Positions 54,577 through 64,000 are shown, counted from the first letter of the stretch. The stretch: DNA of 64,000 nt from Rhizobium rosettiformans (GCF_016806065.1 NZ_CP032406.1:124001-188000), one strand, 5' to 3'. Program-made: numbers and translations. Notes: a model not told the origin generated them from the sequence alone.

Positions 54577-54969
54577 ATGAAAGCTGTTCAGAACTTGATC
54601 ATGGCATCGACCACGGTCGCCGCCTTCGTTGTGGCGCGCTCAGCGCATGCAGGCTCTGGCGGAGGCCTTCCCTGGGAGGCGCCGCTTGAACAGATCCAGC
54701 AATCGATTACCGGGCCTGTCGCAGGCTTCATCGCCCTTGCGGCGGTCGCTGTTGCCGGCGGCATGCTGATCTTTGGGGGCGAGCTGAACGATTTTGCCCG
54801 AAGGCTGATGTATGTCGTGCTCGTTGCCGGCATACTTCTAGGGGCAAGCCAGATCGTTGGCCTGTTTGGAGCCACGGGTTCCACACTTGCAACAACCTCA
54901 AGACCCGTCGCCCATAGCGATCTGGCGTCCGCCCGCGTCACCAAACAGGCCGCGAGGTGTTTGGTATGA
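54577..54969 (+). CDS. trbC: Conjugal pilin TrbC
   Basis: 130 residues with a signal sequence cut after about AHA, a hydrophobic segment ([17 protein letters not shown]) and a second one ([20 protein letters not shown]). VirB2-type pilin of the transfer apparatus; the Ti relatives are processed and cyclised. AAGGAGC before the ATG. Confidence 0.9.
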   Translation: MKAVQNLIMASTTVAAFVVARSAHAGSGGGLPWEAPLEQIQQSITGPVAGFIALAAVAVAGGMLIFGGELNDFARRLMYVVLVAGILLGASQIVGLFGATGSTLATTSRPVAHSDLASARVTKQAARCLV

Positions 54970-55265
54970 TGCCGGCGCATGAGACTTCACTCGTTTCGCA
55001 TCCCATCCATCGCGCCTTGTCGCGCCCCAATCTTCTGATGGGCGGCGATCGCGAACTCGTCCTGTTAACCGGGCTGGTCTGCGTCATCCTGGTGTTTGTG
55101 GTGATTACAATCACCGCCGCCATTCTGGGCGCCTTCGCATGGATCGTCATGGTTTCGGTTCTGCGCCTCATGGCACGCAAGGATCCAATGATGCGCCGCA
55201 TCTATCTGCGCCATATCCGATATCGACCCGTCTACCGCGCCACATCCACTCCGTTTGCCAGGTGA
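54966..55265 (+). CDS. trbD: Conjugal transfer protein TrbD (VirB3 family)
   Basis: 99 residues. ATGATG start overlapping the trbC stop. VirB3-like: [20 protein letters not shown], then membrane segments [20 protein letters not shown], and [20 protein letters not shown] at the C-terminus. Confidence 0.92.
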   Translation: MMPAHETSLVSHPIHRALSRPNLLMGGDRELVLLTGLVCVILVFVVITITAAILGAFAWIVMVSVLRLMARKDPMMRRIYLRHIRYRPVYRATSTPFAR

Positions 55266-55279
55266 AGAGGAGACGAGAA

Positions 55280-57730
55280 ATGGTTGCACTTTCAATGTTT
55301 CGACAGCGCGGGCCATCCTTTGCGGATCTCATGCCCTATGCCGCCCTGGTCGAGGATGGAACTCTCTTGTTGAAGGACGGCAGCCTCTTGGCCGGCTGGT
55401 ATTTCTTCGGTCCAGACACTGAAAGTGCGACACCGCTCGAAAGAAACAGAATATCACATGAAATCAATGCGATAATCTCAAAACTCGGCTCAGGCTGGAT
55501 GCTGCAGGTTGACAGTCTGCGGGTGCCAAGTGTGGGCTATCATGAGCGCGAGCGCTCGCATTTTCCAGACCCGGTATCCCGGGCGATCGATGAGGAACGA
55601 CGACGCCACTTCAAGATGAAGGATCGGCACTTCGAAAGTCGGCAGACCCTTGTCCTGACCTACAAGCCCACCCATCGGGCAGGGGAGGGAATGTCACAAT
55701 TCGTCTTCTCAACCGAAATCAGCGCGCGCACTCGCCCGGCCGACAGAGCACTCGCTGCCTTTTCCAACGCCATCAGGGAAATCGAGCAATATCTGTCAGC
55801 GACGATCACCCTTCAAAGGATGCGGGTTCACCGCGTGAACGAAGTCCTTGGCCTTCGAGAGGCACGTTTCGACAGCCTGCTGCAGTTTGTCAGGTTCTGT
55901 ATCAGCGGCGAAAACATGCCGGTCAGGCTTCCTGATGTCGGCATGTATCTCGATTGTATCTTAACCGCCCAGATGGAGCATGGCACAACCCCCAAGCTCG
56001 ACGACCGGCATATTGGTGTGGTTGCGATCGATGGCTTTCCGTCACAAAGCTGGCCGGGCATCTTGAATGCACTCGACCAGATGCCCCTGTCATATCGCTG
56101 GTCTTCACGGTTCATCTTCCTTGACGCTGAAGACGCAAGGCGCAGGCTCGAACAGAAGCGGCGGAGATGGCAGCAAAAGGTAAGGCCGTTTCTCGATCAG
56201 CTTTTTCAGACTGACGGGCGCTCACTTGACCAGGATGCCGCCACCATGGTGGCCGAGACGGAGCATGCCATCGGCCAGGCCAATTCTGGCCTCGTCGCCT
56301 TTGGCTACTATACGTCGGTAATCGTGCTTTTCGATGATCACTCCGGCAGGCTTCTCGAAAACGCAGAACTGGTTCGACGCATGATCCAGGCGGAAGGTTT
56401 TGGCGCCCGGATCGAAACACTGAACGCTACGGAAGCCTATCTCGGCAGCCTGCCCGGAAACTGGTATGCCAATGTCCGCGATCCTTTGATCAACACCAAC
56501 AATCTTGCTGATCTTCTTCCGCTGAACTCGGTCTGGACAGGCGATAGTACCGCTCCTTGCCCATTTTACCCGTCCAATGCGCCAGCATTGATCCAGGTGG
56601 CATCGGGATCGACGCCATTTCATTTCAATCTTCACCATGAAGATGTCGGTCATACCCTGATCTTCGGTCCGACAGGATCCGGGAAATCGACCCTGCTTGC
56701 TCTGATTGCGGCGCAGTTTCGCCGCTACGAAAATGCGCAGATCTTCGCCTTTGACAAAGGCATGTCGTTGATGCCGCTGACACGTGCCGTCGGCGGTGAC
56801 CATCACGAGATCGGCGCCGAAGCCGATGGGCGGGCAGTGCTTTCCTTCTGCCCGCTTGCCGAGCTTGAAACCGACGCCGACCGCGCCTTTGCCACCGAAT
56901 TCGTCGAGACGCTTCTCGTCTTCCAGGGCGTCACGGTGACACCTTTGCACCGCAATGCGATCGCCCATCAGATCGCTTTGATGGCGGCGTCCCCTGGCCG
57001 TTCCCTTTCGGATTTCGTCAGTGGCGTTCAATCGCGAGAGATCAAGGAAGGTCTGACGCACTACACAGTCAATGGACCGATGGGCCATCTCATGGATGCC
57101 GAGAAGGATACGCTTTCATTCCAGTCCTTCCAGTGCATCGAACTCGAAGCCCTGATGACCATGGGTGAGCGCAATCTGGTTCCGGTCCTTCTGCATCTCT
57201 TTCGGCGCATCGAGAAGAGACTGACCGGTGCACCGAGCCTGATCATACTCGACGAGGCCTGGTTGATGCTGGGTCACCCGGTGTTTCGGGAGAAGATCCG
57301 CGAATGGCTGAAAGTGCTGCGCAAGGCAAACTGCGCTGTCATCCTTGCGACGCAGTCGATCTCGGACGCCGAGCGGTCCGGTATTGTCGACGTTCTCGTT
57401 GAAAGCTGCCCGACCAAGATCTGCCTTGCCAATCCTGCAGCCGAGACCCCGTCAATGGCATCCTTTTACGAGCGGCTCGGCTTCAACCACCGACAGATCG
57501 AGATCATCGCAACGGCTCGCCCGAAGAAAGACTATTACTGCGCGACCCCAAAAGGGCGCCGGCTTTTCGAGATGGCGCTTGGGCCCCTGACGCTCGCCTT
57601 CACCGGCGTGTCGGATGCTGAACAGATCAGGACGATCAAGACCCTTTGTCAGGCCCATGGCCCGGACTGGCCGCGGCACTGGCTGAGCTTGAAAGGAGAG
57701 ACAGATGCCTTGTCGCTGCTTGATGACTAA
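55280..57730 (+). CDS. trbE: Conjugal transfer ATPase TrbE (VirB4 family)
   Basis: 816 residues from ATG (MVALSMFRQRGPSFADLMPY) behind GAGGAGACGAG. N-terminal VirB4 domain, then Walker A LIFGPTGSGKSTLLALIAAQ near 460, Walker B LIILDEAWLML and the RQIEIIATARPKKDYYC region near the C-terminus. Energises pilus assembly. The last 26 bp overlap trbJ. Confidence 0.94.
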   Translation: MVALSMFRQRGPSFADLMPYAALVEDGTLLLKDGSLLAGWYFFGPDTESATPLERNRISHEINAIISKLGSGWMLQVDSLRVPSVGYHERERSHFPDPVSRAIDEERRRHFKMKDRHFESRQTLVLTYKPTHRAGEGMSQFVFSTEISARTRPADRALAAFSNAIREIEQYLSATITLQRMRVHRVNEVLGLREARFDSLLQFVRFCISGENMPVRLPDVGMYLDCILTAQMEHGTTPKLDDRHIGVVAIDGFPSQSWPGILNALDQMPLSYRWSSRFIFLDAEDARRRLEQKRRRWQQKVRPFLDQLFQTDGRSLDQDAATMVAETEHAIGQANSGLVAFGYYTSVIVLFDDHSGRLLENAELVRRMIQAEGFGARIETLNATEAYLGSLPGNWYANVRDPLINTNNLADLLPLNSVWTGDSTAPCPFYPSNAPALIQVASGSTPFHFNLHHEDVGHTLIFGPTGSGKSTLLALIAAQFRRYENAQIFAFDKGMSLMPLTRAVGGDHHEIGAEADGRAVLSFCPLAELETDADRAFATEFVETLLVFQGVTVTPLHRNAIAHQIALMAASPGRSLSDFVSGVQSREIKEGLTHYTVNGPMGHLMDAEKDTLSFQSFQCIELEALMTMGERNLVPVLLHLFRRIEKRLTGAPSLIILDEAWLMLGHPVFREKIREWLKVLRKANCAVILATQSISDAERSGIVDVLVESCPTKICLANPAAETPSMASFYERLGFNHRQIEIIATARPKKDYYCATPKGRRLFEMALGPLTLAFTGVSDAEQIRTIKTLCQAHGPDWPRHWLSLKGETDALSLLDD

Positions 57731-58523
57731 GAGCTCACATGCAAGACAGCCATGGCTGGCCCTAATGTGCTCTGCATGGGCTATTGCCCATATGTCTCCG
57801 GCGTTTGCGGGTTCAGTGACGGGGGCTGCAACCGAATGGACGCAGCTTGCCAACAATGCCGAGCTCGTCGGCCTCCTCGAAAGCTCGGGCGAGCAGGTCA
57901 GCCACCAACTGACACAGATCAGCCAGCTTGCCCAGCAGATCCAGAACCAGCTGCAGATCTATTCCACCCTGTTGCAGAACACGGCAGCCCTTCCCGCCCA
58001 TGTCTGGGGCGATGTGGAAGCCGATCTCATGAAGCTCAAAGAGATTGCAGTGCAAGGCGAGGGCATCGCCTTCACCATGGGCAATGCCGACGAAATCCTC
58101 GCCCAGCGATTTGGCGGCTATGCGGACTTCCGGCAGGCGCGGCCAAGCGGCGAGAGTTTTGCCGAGACTTACAAGACTTGGTCGAAGAGCAATCAGGAGA
58201 CGATTGCAGCGAGTTTGCGCGTCGCCGGCCTGACGACAGAGCAGTTTGAAAGCGAGGCCGCCACCATGCCGGCGCTCAAACGTCTCTCCGAGACGTCAGA
58301 CGGGCAAATGAAGGCCCTGCAGGTTGGCCATGACATTGCCGTCGAGCAGGTCGCCCAGCTGCAGAAACTGCGAGGACTCTTTGCCCAGCAGATGACGCTT
58401 TCGGCGGCATGGCTGCAATCCGAGCAGTCGTTGAGAGATCTGGCCCAGGCCCGGCGGGAAGCCTTCTTCGGCAGTGCGATCGAGGACATCCCACAAGGTC
58501 AGAAGATGGAGCCACGCTGGTGA
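57705..58523 (+). CDS. trbJ: Conjugal transfer protein TrbJ (VirB5-like)
   Basis: 272 residues; ATG with AAGGAGAG, inside the trbE end. Signal peptide (PWLALMCSAWAIAHMSPAFA), then a long helical protein with ISQLAQQIQNQLQIYSTLLQ. Periplasmic, likely minor pilus tip component. In Ti plasmids trbK follows; here trbL follows after 26 bp. Confidence 0.88.
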   Translation: MPCRCLMTKSSHARQPWLALMCSAWAIAHMSPAFAGSVTGAATEWTQLANNAELVGLLESSGEQVSHQLTQISQLAQQIQNQLQIYSTLLQNTAALPAHVWGDVEADLMKLKEIAVQGEGIAFTMGNADEILAQRFGGYADFRQARPSGESFAETYKTWSKSNQETIAASLRVAGLTTEQFESEAATMPALKRLSETSDGQMKALQVGHDIAVEQVAQLQKLRGLFAQQMTLSAAWLQSEQSLRDLAQARREAFFGSAIEDIPQGQKMEPRW

Positions 58524-58549
58524 TAAGTTCTGGACGAGACCATGGCATC

Positions 58550-59761
58550 ATGGGCTGCATGGCGAGGCCCACATCAGCCCGCATCTGGCTTGCCGCAATC
58601 AGCCTGTTTTGCCTGTCGACACCGGGGTTTTCACAACAGGGCGCCATGCTGAGCGAGTTGGAAAACCAGGTGGTTGCAGCAACGCATGACTGGCAGACCA
58701 CCATCATGGAGGCCGCACGGTCCCTGTTCTGGATCCTGGCGGCGATCGAAATCGGTCTTGCGGCAATCTGGCTGGCATTGTCTGCAGCCTCGCTTGACGG
58801 CTGGTTTGCCGAACTGGTGCGCCGGATCCTGTTTGTCGGCTTTTTTGCCTTCCTGCTCGAACAAGGGCCAGGCTTTGCAAAGTCCGTGGTCGACAGTCTG
58901 TTTGCGATCGGAGCAGGGCAGGGGTCAGCCTCTCCGGCCGAGATTTTTGACGCCGGCATCAAGGTTGCCTCCGGTCTTTCAGAGCAGGCCCGTTTCGGTG
59001 TCTTCGAGGATAATGCACTGGCAATAGCCTCCGTGATTGCCATGGGCGTTGTCGTCATCTGCTTCTCGCTGGTCGCGGCCATCTTCGTCGCCGTCATGGT
59101 CGAAATGTATGTCGGGCTTCTGGCCGGAATGATCATGCTGGGGCTCGGCGGCTCGTCCTTCACCAAGGATTTCGCGCTTCGCTATCTGGTCTATGCCTTT
59201 TCGGTCGGCATGAAGCTGATGGCACTGGTGATGATTGCCCGGATCGGATCGGAGGTTCTGCTTGGCCTTGCGGCCGCTCCCCTCAATGACAGTGATCCTC
59301 TGCTTTCGACCCTCTCGATGGCGGGCCTCTCCGTCGTGGTGTTCCTCATTTCGCTCTACGTCCCGACCATCGTGCAGGGTGTCGTGCAAGGCGTTTCGGT
59401 CACCCAGGGGCTTGAAGTGATCCGCCATGGTTCGCAGGCCGGCACGATGGCGGCCGGGGGCGCCTTTCTGGGGGCGACCGCTGCAAAGGTCGGTTTCGGA
59501 GCCGCCGATGCAGCACGGGCTCGAGGCGCCTCTCGCGTTGAGGCTGCCATGATCGGGCTTTCAGCCGGCGCCGGGCAGGCAGCGCGGGCTTTGAGCGCTG
59601 CGGCTCGCGACAAGATGATCGCAGCCCCCGGTGCCCAGCACGCCTCACTCTTAGGGCTTGCAAACGCCAAACTCGATGCGGCGGCACCAGCAGGGATGAA
59701 CAAGTCGGCCTCTGCTTCAGGGTCCTTGCCCAAAACGCCAAACCCTGAGGAGAGGCGGTGA
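58550..59761 (+). CDS. trbL: Conjugal transfer protein TrbL (VirB6 family)
   Basis: 403 residues from ATG 58550 (another at 58559). Signal-like N-terminus ([20 protein letters not shown]), several membrane helices in the middle and an Ala/Gly-rich cytoplasmic tail ([20 protein letters not shown]). Inner-membrane channel component. The stop overlaps trbF by TGATG. Confidence 0.9.
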   Translation: MGCMARPTSARIWLAAISLFCLSTPGFSQQGAMLSELENQVVAATHDWQTTIMEAARSLFWILAAIEIGLAAIWLALSAASLDGWFAELVRRILFVGFFAFLLEQGPGFAKSVVDSLFAIGAGQGSASPAEIFDAGIKVASGLSEQARFGVFEDNALAIASVIAMGVVVICFSLVAAIFVAVMVEMYVGLLAGMIMLGLGGSSFTKDFALRYLVYAFSVGMKLMALVMIARIGSEVLLGLAAAPLNDSDPLLSTLSMAGLSVVVFLISLYVPTIVQGVVQGVSVTQGLEVIRHGSQAGTMAAGGAFLGATAAKVGFGAADAARARGASRVEAAMIGLSAGAGQAARALSAAARDKMIAAPGAQHASLLGLANAKLDAAAPAGMNKSASASGSLPKTPNPEERR

Positions 59762-60426
59762 TGACGAAGAACAATCCGCTTCCGGATAACCCCTATCTGT
59801 CGGCAAGGCTTGAATGGAATGAGCGCTATGGCGGCTTCGTGCGGGAGGCGAAGATATGGAGGGCGGTCGCCCTGCTCAGTCTTTGTCTGGCGACCACCGG
59901 CTTCGGCTACGCCCTTTTTCTCAGCCAGACGACCAGGCTCGTTCCCTACATCGTCGAGATTGATCGGTTGGGGAGCCCGGTTGCCGCGGGGATCCCCGAA
60001 CAGATCGAATATGCCGATCAGCGCGTGGTCAGGGCCATCCTTGGCAACTTCATCGCCAGCTTTCGCTCTGTCACCCCCGATGCGGTGGTCCAAAAGCAAT
60101 ATATCGACCGCACCTACGCGCATCTGAGGGCATCCGATCCGTCGACCGAGAAGATCAATGCCTGGTTTCGCACCAATTCGCCCTTTGAGGCCGCCAAGCG
60201 TGTGACGGTGGCAGTCGAAGTGTCGAGCATCGTCGCTCTGTCAGAGCGAAGCTATCAGATCGATTGGAGCGAGTTTGAAAGGGATCGCAGGGGCCGGGAA
60301 ACCGCAAGCCGACGATTTCGCGCCATCGCGTCAGTGACACTCACCGAGCCACAGGATGAAGCCGTCATCCGGCTCAATCCCATCGGCCTTTACGTGCGCG
60401 ACTTCGATTGGACCGCACAGCTCTAG
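59761..60426 (+). CDS. trbF: Conjugal transfer protein TrbF (VirB8 family)
   Basis: 221 residues. [20 protein letters not shown], then one helix ([20 protein letters not shown]), then the periplasmic VirB8 domain ([20 protein letters not shown], later [20 protein letters not shown], then [13 protein letters not shown]). Bridges inner-membrane and outer-membrane parts. Followed by the only sizeable gap in the operon. Confidence 0.94.
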   Translation: MTKNNPLPDNPYLSARLEWNERYGGFVREAKIWRAVALLSLCLATTGFGYALFLSQTTRLVPYIVEIDRLGSPVAAGIPEQIEYADQRVVRAILGNFIASFRSVTPDAVVQKQYIDRTYAHLRASDPSTEKINAWFRTNSPFEAAKRVTVAVEVSSIVALSERSYQIDWSEFERDRRGRETASRRFRAIASVTLTEPQDEAVIRLNPIGLYVRDFDWTAQL

Positions 60427-60432
60427 CGACTG

Positions 60433-60478
60433 GATCCGGCACGCGATCGACAGACGATCCGGCACGCGCCCGACAGGC
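60433..60478. repeat. Tandem 23-bp direct repeat between trbF and trbG
   Basis: Two head-to-tail copies starting GATCCGGCACGCG (60433-60455 and 60456-60478) differ at three positions. They lie in the 79-bp trbF-trbG gap, unusual in an operon otherwise joined by overlaps; could act on mRNA structure or be a small duplication. Confidence 0.75.
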
Positions 60479-60505
60479 AGCTTTAGACAGCAATGGAGAT
60501 TGTCC

Positions 60506-61330
60506 GTGACTTACAGGTTCCAACAGCGTTTAGGGTGCATTCTGATCAGTTTTCTGGCTTTTTCAGCCATGGGCAACCGGCAGAGCCTGGCTCAGGAGAT
60601 GACGCCTGCCGAAGTCAAGGCGCTCAGCCATTCGAGCGCCTGGCAAGGCGGCCGGGGTGGCGTGACGCACGGCCCCGATGGCAAGATCCTCTTCGTCTTC
60701 GGAGACGGCCAGGCTTCGATTATCTGTGCGCCGCTGCAGGTCTGCGATATCGAGCTTCAGGCACAGGAGATCGTCAAGGACGTGCTGGTCGGCGACAGCG
60801 TGCGCTGGAGCGTTGAGGCGGCAAGCTCGGGTGAGGGCGGACAACAGACAATTCACCTCATCGTACGTCCGACGGAAGCCAATCTGGCAACGTCGATGAT
60901 CGTCACGACATCGATGCGCACCTATCACATCCGGCTGAGATCGCATGAGAGCCGCTATATGGCGCGAGTGGGCTTTTCCTATCCTCAAACATCGCCAGCA
61001 CAGATCGCGACCGTCAATGCGAGGCTTCGGGCGCAGGGGGAGCCAGCATCGCCCGGCAGACTTGATTTTGCCTACAGGATCGAGGGCCAGGCAAAGTGGC
61101 GGCCAAGCCGCGTCTATTTTGATGGCCAGAAGACCTACATCCAGTTTCCAGCCGGAGTTTCCAATGCCGAGATGCCCGTGCTCTTCCTCATGTCAGAGGG
61201 AGAGCGGCAAATCGTCAACTACCGGGTCAACCGCGATGTGATGATCGTCGACCAACAGGTGGACAGAGCCGTGCTCCTGGCAGGAACCGGATGGCGACAG
61301 AAGAAGATCACCATCAGGCGGGGGCGTTGA
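60506..61330 (+). CDS. trbG: Conjugal transfer protein TrbG (VirB9 family)
   Basis: 274 residues from GTG (VTYRFQQRLGCILISFLAFS) after ATGGAGAT; the longer frame upstream runs through the repeat and is not family-like. Signal peptide, VirB9 N-domain (LFVFGDGQASIICAPLQVCD, then IELQAQE) and C-domain with FDYRIEG-like and MIVDQQVDRAVLLAGTGW endings. Outer-membrane core-complex component. Confidence 0.9.
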   Translation: MTYRFQQRLGCILISFLAFSAMGNRQSLAQEMTPAEVKALSHSSAWQGGRGGVTHGPDGKILFVFGDGQASIICAPLQVCDIELQAQEIVKDVLVGDSVRWSVEAASSGEGGQQTIHLIVRPTEANLATSMIVTTSMRTYHIRLRSHESRYMARVGFSYPQTSPAQIATVNARLRAQGEPASPGRLDFAYRIEGQAKWRPSRVYFDGQKTYIQFPAGVSNAEMPVLFLMSEGERQIVNYRVNRDVMIVDQQVDRAVLLAGTGWRQKKITIRRGR

Positions 61331-61331
61331 G

Positions 61332-61874
61332 ATGAAAGAGATTCAAGACTTAGTCCCCGGTTTTGCCCTCAACTTGGTGTCCACTTGGCGTCGCAGCTTG
61401 ATCCTCACTCTGGTGAGTGTCGGCTTCACACTCACCTCCTGCCAGATGCAAGGGAGCGGCGGCATTTCCACCGGCGATCAGGGGGCATCCTCGACGCTTA
61501 AGAGCCCGGCAGTCGCCCAGCCGATTGCCACGGATCTGACCAAGGATCTTTCAGGCCTCATTGCAAAACCCGCCAAGCTTGTCCTGGATGCGGACATGCC
61601 GCAGGCCATGCGCACCGCCTTGGGCGAAGCTCTGACAAGCGAGGGCTATTCCATCGCCAGCGCGCATGACACACAAGGCGAAGATATTGTCCTTAAGCTT
61701 GCGGTTTTCGAGGTCGGCGAGGACCTCCTCATACGGGTGACGACGCCGAACATCAGGCTGTCTAAAGTGTATCGCGCGCGGTTCAAGGCCGGCGGTGAGA
61801 CCGATGCAATGGGTACCATTCATGTGGCAGGACCGCCGGTCCTGGAAACCATCGGCGGAGCGATCGGGCGATGA
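61332..61874 (+). CDS. trbH: Conjugal transfer lipoprotein TrbH (VirB7-like role)
   Basis: 180 residues. N-terminal helix ending in the lipobox LTSC (Cys near residue 37). Later LVLDADMPQAMRTALGEALT, then SEGYSIAS resembles the Ti TrbH core. Outer-membrane lipoprotein thought to stabilise TrbG. Its stop overlaps trbI by ATGA. Confidence 0.85.
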   Translation: MKEIQDLVPGFALNLVSTWRRSLILTLVSVGFTLTSCQMQGSGGISTGDQGASSTLKSPAVAQPIATDLTKDLSGLIAKPAKLVLDADMPQAMRTALGEALTSEGYSIASAHDTQGEDIVLKLAVFEVGEDLLIRVTTPNIRLSKVYRARFKAGGETDAMGTIHVAGPPVLETIGGAIGR

Positions 61875-63208
61875 GCGAAGCGTTGCAGCTTTCCGGTGCG
61901 CCTCAAGTCCTGACGACCCGATCCGGCAATGGCGACAAGCAGGGGATGCAGCGGCTCAACCGCCTGCCGCTCATTCTGGTTCTGACAGGAGCGATCCTGG
62001 TGATCGCAATAATCGTCTTTGGACTGTCTTCACGCGGTTTGTGGCGCAGTGGACAAGGGGCAGAGGATGGGCGCGACCGCCGGCCAGCGACCAGCTTTGC
62101 CGATACCTTGAAACAGGGGATCGGCGACGGGATCATCGGGGACAATCCGTCACCGCCAATCGTCCAGGCCCCGTCAAGGGTCACTGACCGGCCAGACGTG
62201 ATCCCCGCGCCGAAGCTTGTAACACCCGGCAGAGCGCCAAGAGACGAGATGATATCGCCGCCGCCGCCAGCGCTCGACGAGGATGAACTCTGGCGCAAGC
62301 GACTGGAGCGCGAGCACCAGGAACAGATCCTCAACGAGCGACAGCGCCAGATCATGGCAAGCTTGCAAAGGGCTGAGGGCGCCAAGGCTTCACCACTCAG
62401 GATCGATACCAGCGCGCTTTCTGAAATACTGCCGACGAGGCCTGCAAGTGAAGGGGCGGAAGGCGCAAGAAACGACCCTGGCCAAAGGGATCGCTTGGCG
62501 CAGCGGCTGTTGGCGGCCGCCGAAACCATGGGCCGAGCAGGGGAGGGCTTCAGCGATCAGAACGGGCAGGGTCAAAAGCAAGCCTTCCTCGACCAGACGA
62601 GACGTGCCAGAGACGCAGAACCCCGCCTTGAGCCCTTGACGAACTCAAAGACATTGTTGCGCGGTTCTGTCATCCCAGCTTTGCTGTTGACCGGTCTCAA
62701 CGCCGATCTACCCGGTCGCCTTCTCGCCCAGGTCAGCCAGAACGTCTATGACAGCGCCACGGGACGGCATCTCCTCATCCCGCAAGGATCAAGACTTGTC
62801 GGCCAATATGACTCCAAGGTCTCCTACGGTCAGTCACGCGTGCTGGTCGTGTGGACCGACATTGTCTTGCCTGATGGCGCGCGCCTCGAGATTGCCGCCA
62901 TGGCCGGAATTGATCAGACGGGGGAGGCCGGTTTCAAGGACAAGGTCGACCGCCATTACATCCGGAACTTCGGAACTGCAGCACTGGTGGCGCTGATTGG
63001 CACCGGCATCGACCTTTCCCTTCCGCAGTCCCAAAATGGTTTCGGCGTATCAGACGCGTCTGACGCTGCCCGGCGCAGCTTTGCGGAAACCTTCGGACGG
63101 CTTGCCGAAGGCTCAATTTCAAAAGGTCTCGACACGCAGCCGACTTTGACGATCAGACCCGGCTTTCGTTTCAACATCCTGGTTGATCAGGACCTGGTGT
63201 TTGGATGA
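61871..63208 (+). CDS. trbI: Conjugal transfer protein TrbI (VirB10 family)
   Basis: 445 residues. Short cytoplasmic start, one helix (LPLILVLTGAILVIAIIVFG), proline-rich linker, then the VirB10 domain: LLRGSVIPALLLTGLNADLP, then GRLLAQVSQNVYDSATGRHL and RLVGQYDSKVSYGQSRVLVV. Spans the envelope. Last trb gene; 104 bp separate it from the convergent traR. Confidence 0.94.
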   Translation: MSEALQLSGAPQVLTTRSGNGDKQGMQRLNRLPLILVLTGAILVIAIIVFGLSSRGLWRSGQGAEDGRDRRPATSFADTLKQGIGDGIIGDNPSPPIVQAPSRVTDRPDVIPAPKLVTPGRAPRDEMISPPPPALDEDELWRKRLEREHQEQILNERQRQIMASLQRAEGAKASPLRIDTSALSEILPTRPASEGAEGARNDPGQRDRLAQRLLAAAETMGRAGEGFSDQNGQGQKQAFLDQTRRARDAEPRLEPLTNSKTLLRGSVIPALLLTGLNADLPGRLLAQVSQNVYDSATGRHLLIPQGSRLVGQYDSKVSYGQSRVLVVWTDIVLPDGARLEIAAMAGIDQTGEAGFKDKVDRHYIRNFGTAALVALIGTGIDLSLPQSQNGFGVSDASDAARRSFAETFGRLAEGSISKGLDTQPTLTIRPGFRFNILVDQDLVFG

Positions 63209-63312
63209 TCGGTTCTGACCATTGGAAGTGGGCCGCAGTTTCATCTGACCAACGGGCAAGACACGACAGCTTTCCGTAAAACCTCTTAACCTCATCCAGG
63301 CCACAAGAGCGC

Positions 63313-64000
63313 TCAAATCAAGGACAGGCGTATAGCGACGGCCGTCGCATGTTGTATGGTGACGGCATCGAGTTTGTCCCGCGCCTTGTCGATCGAGATC
63401 CGCACTGTCGAATACTTGGCATCGAGAAGATCGGCCACGTCCTGCATGGTCTTTCCCTCCGCAACCCAGCGCAGGCACATCCTCTCGAACGAGGTGAGAT
63501 CGCTGGGGGCAGCTTGATGCCAACGCATGCGGGGAAGGGAGAAAGCAACATGCAGCATTGCAGCGGCCGCCGCAGCCTCGACAATGTCGAGCATGGCGGC
63601 GAGGTTCAAACAATGCGTGTCGGATGAGGCAAAGGTCAAAACCGCCTGATGACTGAAGCCGACCCGGATTGGAATCGAAAATCCTGCCCTGATACCATGG
63701 GCAATGGCTTCGTCACGAAAGGCGACGACCTCGGCCCGTTCGGTCTCAAAGACGGGATCGTCGAGTGACCAGCAGAAGGGATGGACACCGCGTTTCACAG
63801 CACGGACGATGGGATCGATACGGCCGTAATTGTTGCGATAATAGCGATCTTGCCATTCAGAGGGATAGTTGGAAACCGCTCGCCAACGCGAACCGTCTAG
63901 CCGGAGATAAGCAAAGAAGGGAAAGCCGTGTCTTTCTCCGAACTCTGACAGGGCAGCTGTCAATGCATCGGGATCACTGGCTGTCGAGATGGCTTCGATG
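63313..64000 (-). CDS. traR: TraR quorum-sensing regulator (LuxR family), 5' end beyond window
   Basis: 229 codons visible; the frame stays open to the right edge, so the true start is outside and the internal TTG at 63961-63963 is not the start. N-terminal autoinducer-binding domain: FFAYLRLDGSRWRAVSNYPS, then EWQDRYYRNNYGRIDPIV and HPFCWSLDDPVF with the conserved Tyr/Trp/Asp ligand residues, then GIRAGFSIPIRV. C-terminal LuxR HTH: LTSFERMCLRWVAEGKTMQD, then VADLLDAKYSTVRI. Activates traI-trb with acyl-homoserine lactone. The antiactivator traM, usually close by, is not in the window. Confidence 0.9.
   Translation of the reverse strand, partial: IEAISTASDPDALTAALSEFGERHGFPFFAYLRLDGSRWRAVSNYPSEWQDRYYRNNYGRIDPIVRAVKRGVHPFCWSLDDPVFETERAEVVAFRDEAIAHGIRAGFSIPIRVGFSHQAVLTFASSDTHCLNLAAMLDIVEAAAAAAMLHVAFSLPRMRWHQAAPSDLTSFERMCLRWVAEGKTMQDVADLLDAKYSTVRISIDKARDKLDAVTIQHATAVAIRLSLI

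Noticed and set aside
58474..58689. 71-codon frame as a possible trbK
   Set aside because: It overlaps both trbJ and trbL, lacks a signal peptide and lipobox, and has no ribosome site.
60433..60478. CRISPR-like or larger repeat array
   Set aside because: Only two adjoining copies without spacers; no CRISPR array or cas gene was seen anywhere in the window.

Overview
The window is a stretch of an alphaproteobacterial, almost certainly Rhizobiaceae, plasmid. The evidence is a complete repABC replication/partition operon with its counter-transcribed RNA, a divergent traI-trb conjugation operon of Ti/Sym-plasmid type with a convergent traR, rhizobial plasmid families (DUF1612/RHE_PE00001-like, DUF1403-like and ArdC-like genes) and GC-rich coding throughout. 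No vir genes, T-DNA, tRNA, rRNA or CRISPR array was seen. The cargo is catabolic.

Layout. (1) 1-7289: a minus-strand operon for an oligopeptide/nickel-type ABC importer (binding protein, two permeases, two ATPases), an SGNH hydrolase and, running off the left edge, the 5' end of malonyl-CoA decarboxylase; a divergent GntR/FadR-type regulator has a perfect TGTATACA-type palindrome in front of it. (2) 7436-15014: an accessory patch with an HTH/PIN toxin-antitoxin pair, a doubly frameshifted tyrosine recombinase, a nucleotidyltransferase-fold gene behind a perfect 33-nt palindrome, an ArdC/DUF1403 deletion scar and hipBA. (3) 15240-22447: a six-gene operon with a BMP-type nucleobase/nucleoside ABC importer, an amidase and a cytosine-deaminase-family amidohydrolase.

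(4) 22691-35114: the most interesting block. It holds a SorC-family regulator, a fused class II aldolase/short-chain dehydrogenase, a ribose-type ABC importer, and a divergent operon mtnK-mtnA-split transketolase-RuBisCO-like protein. It looks like uptake and catabolism of 5-methylthioribose or a related 5-modified pentose. Two possible branches sit after the ribulose-1-phosphate step: aldolase/dehydrogenase, or RuBisCO-like isomerase plus transketolase. The second pairing matches no pathway I know.

(5) 35495-42475: a PAS-GGDEF protein, a truncated chemoreceptor, and a polysaccharide-type cluster with an unrecognised possible transferase, one degenerate and one tandem nucleotidyltransferase, a HAD phosphatase and a GDPD-like protein. 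(6) 42510-48803: a decayed zeta-toxin module, a DUF1612-type protein, a Phd/VapC pair, an orphan antitoxin coupled to an intact tyrosine recombinase, lrgAB, and a diverged fragment of the same recombinase. (7) 48788-64000: repCBA on the minus strand with two copies of a parS-like site, then traI and trbBCDEJLFGHI on the plus strand (no trbK recognised), ending in traR, which is cut by the right edge.
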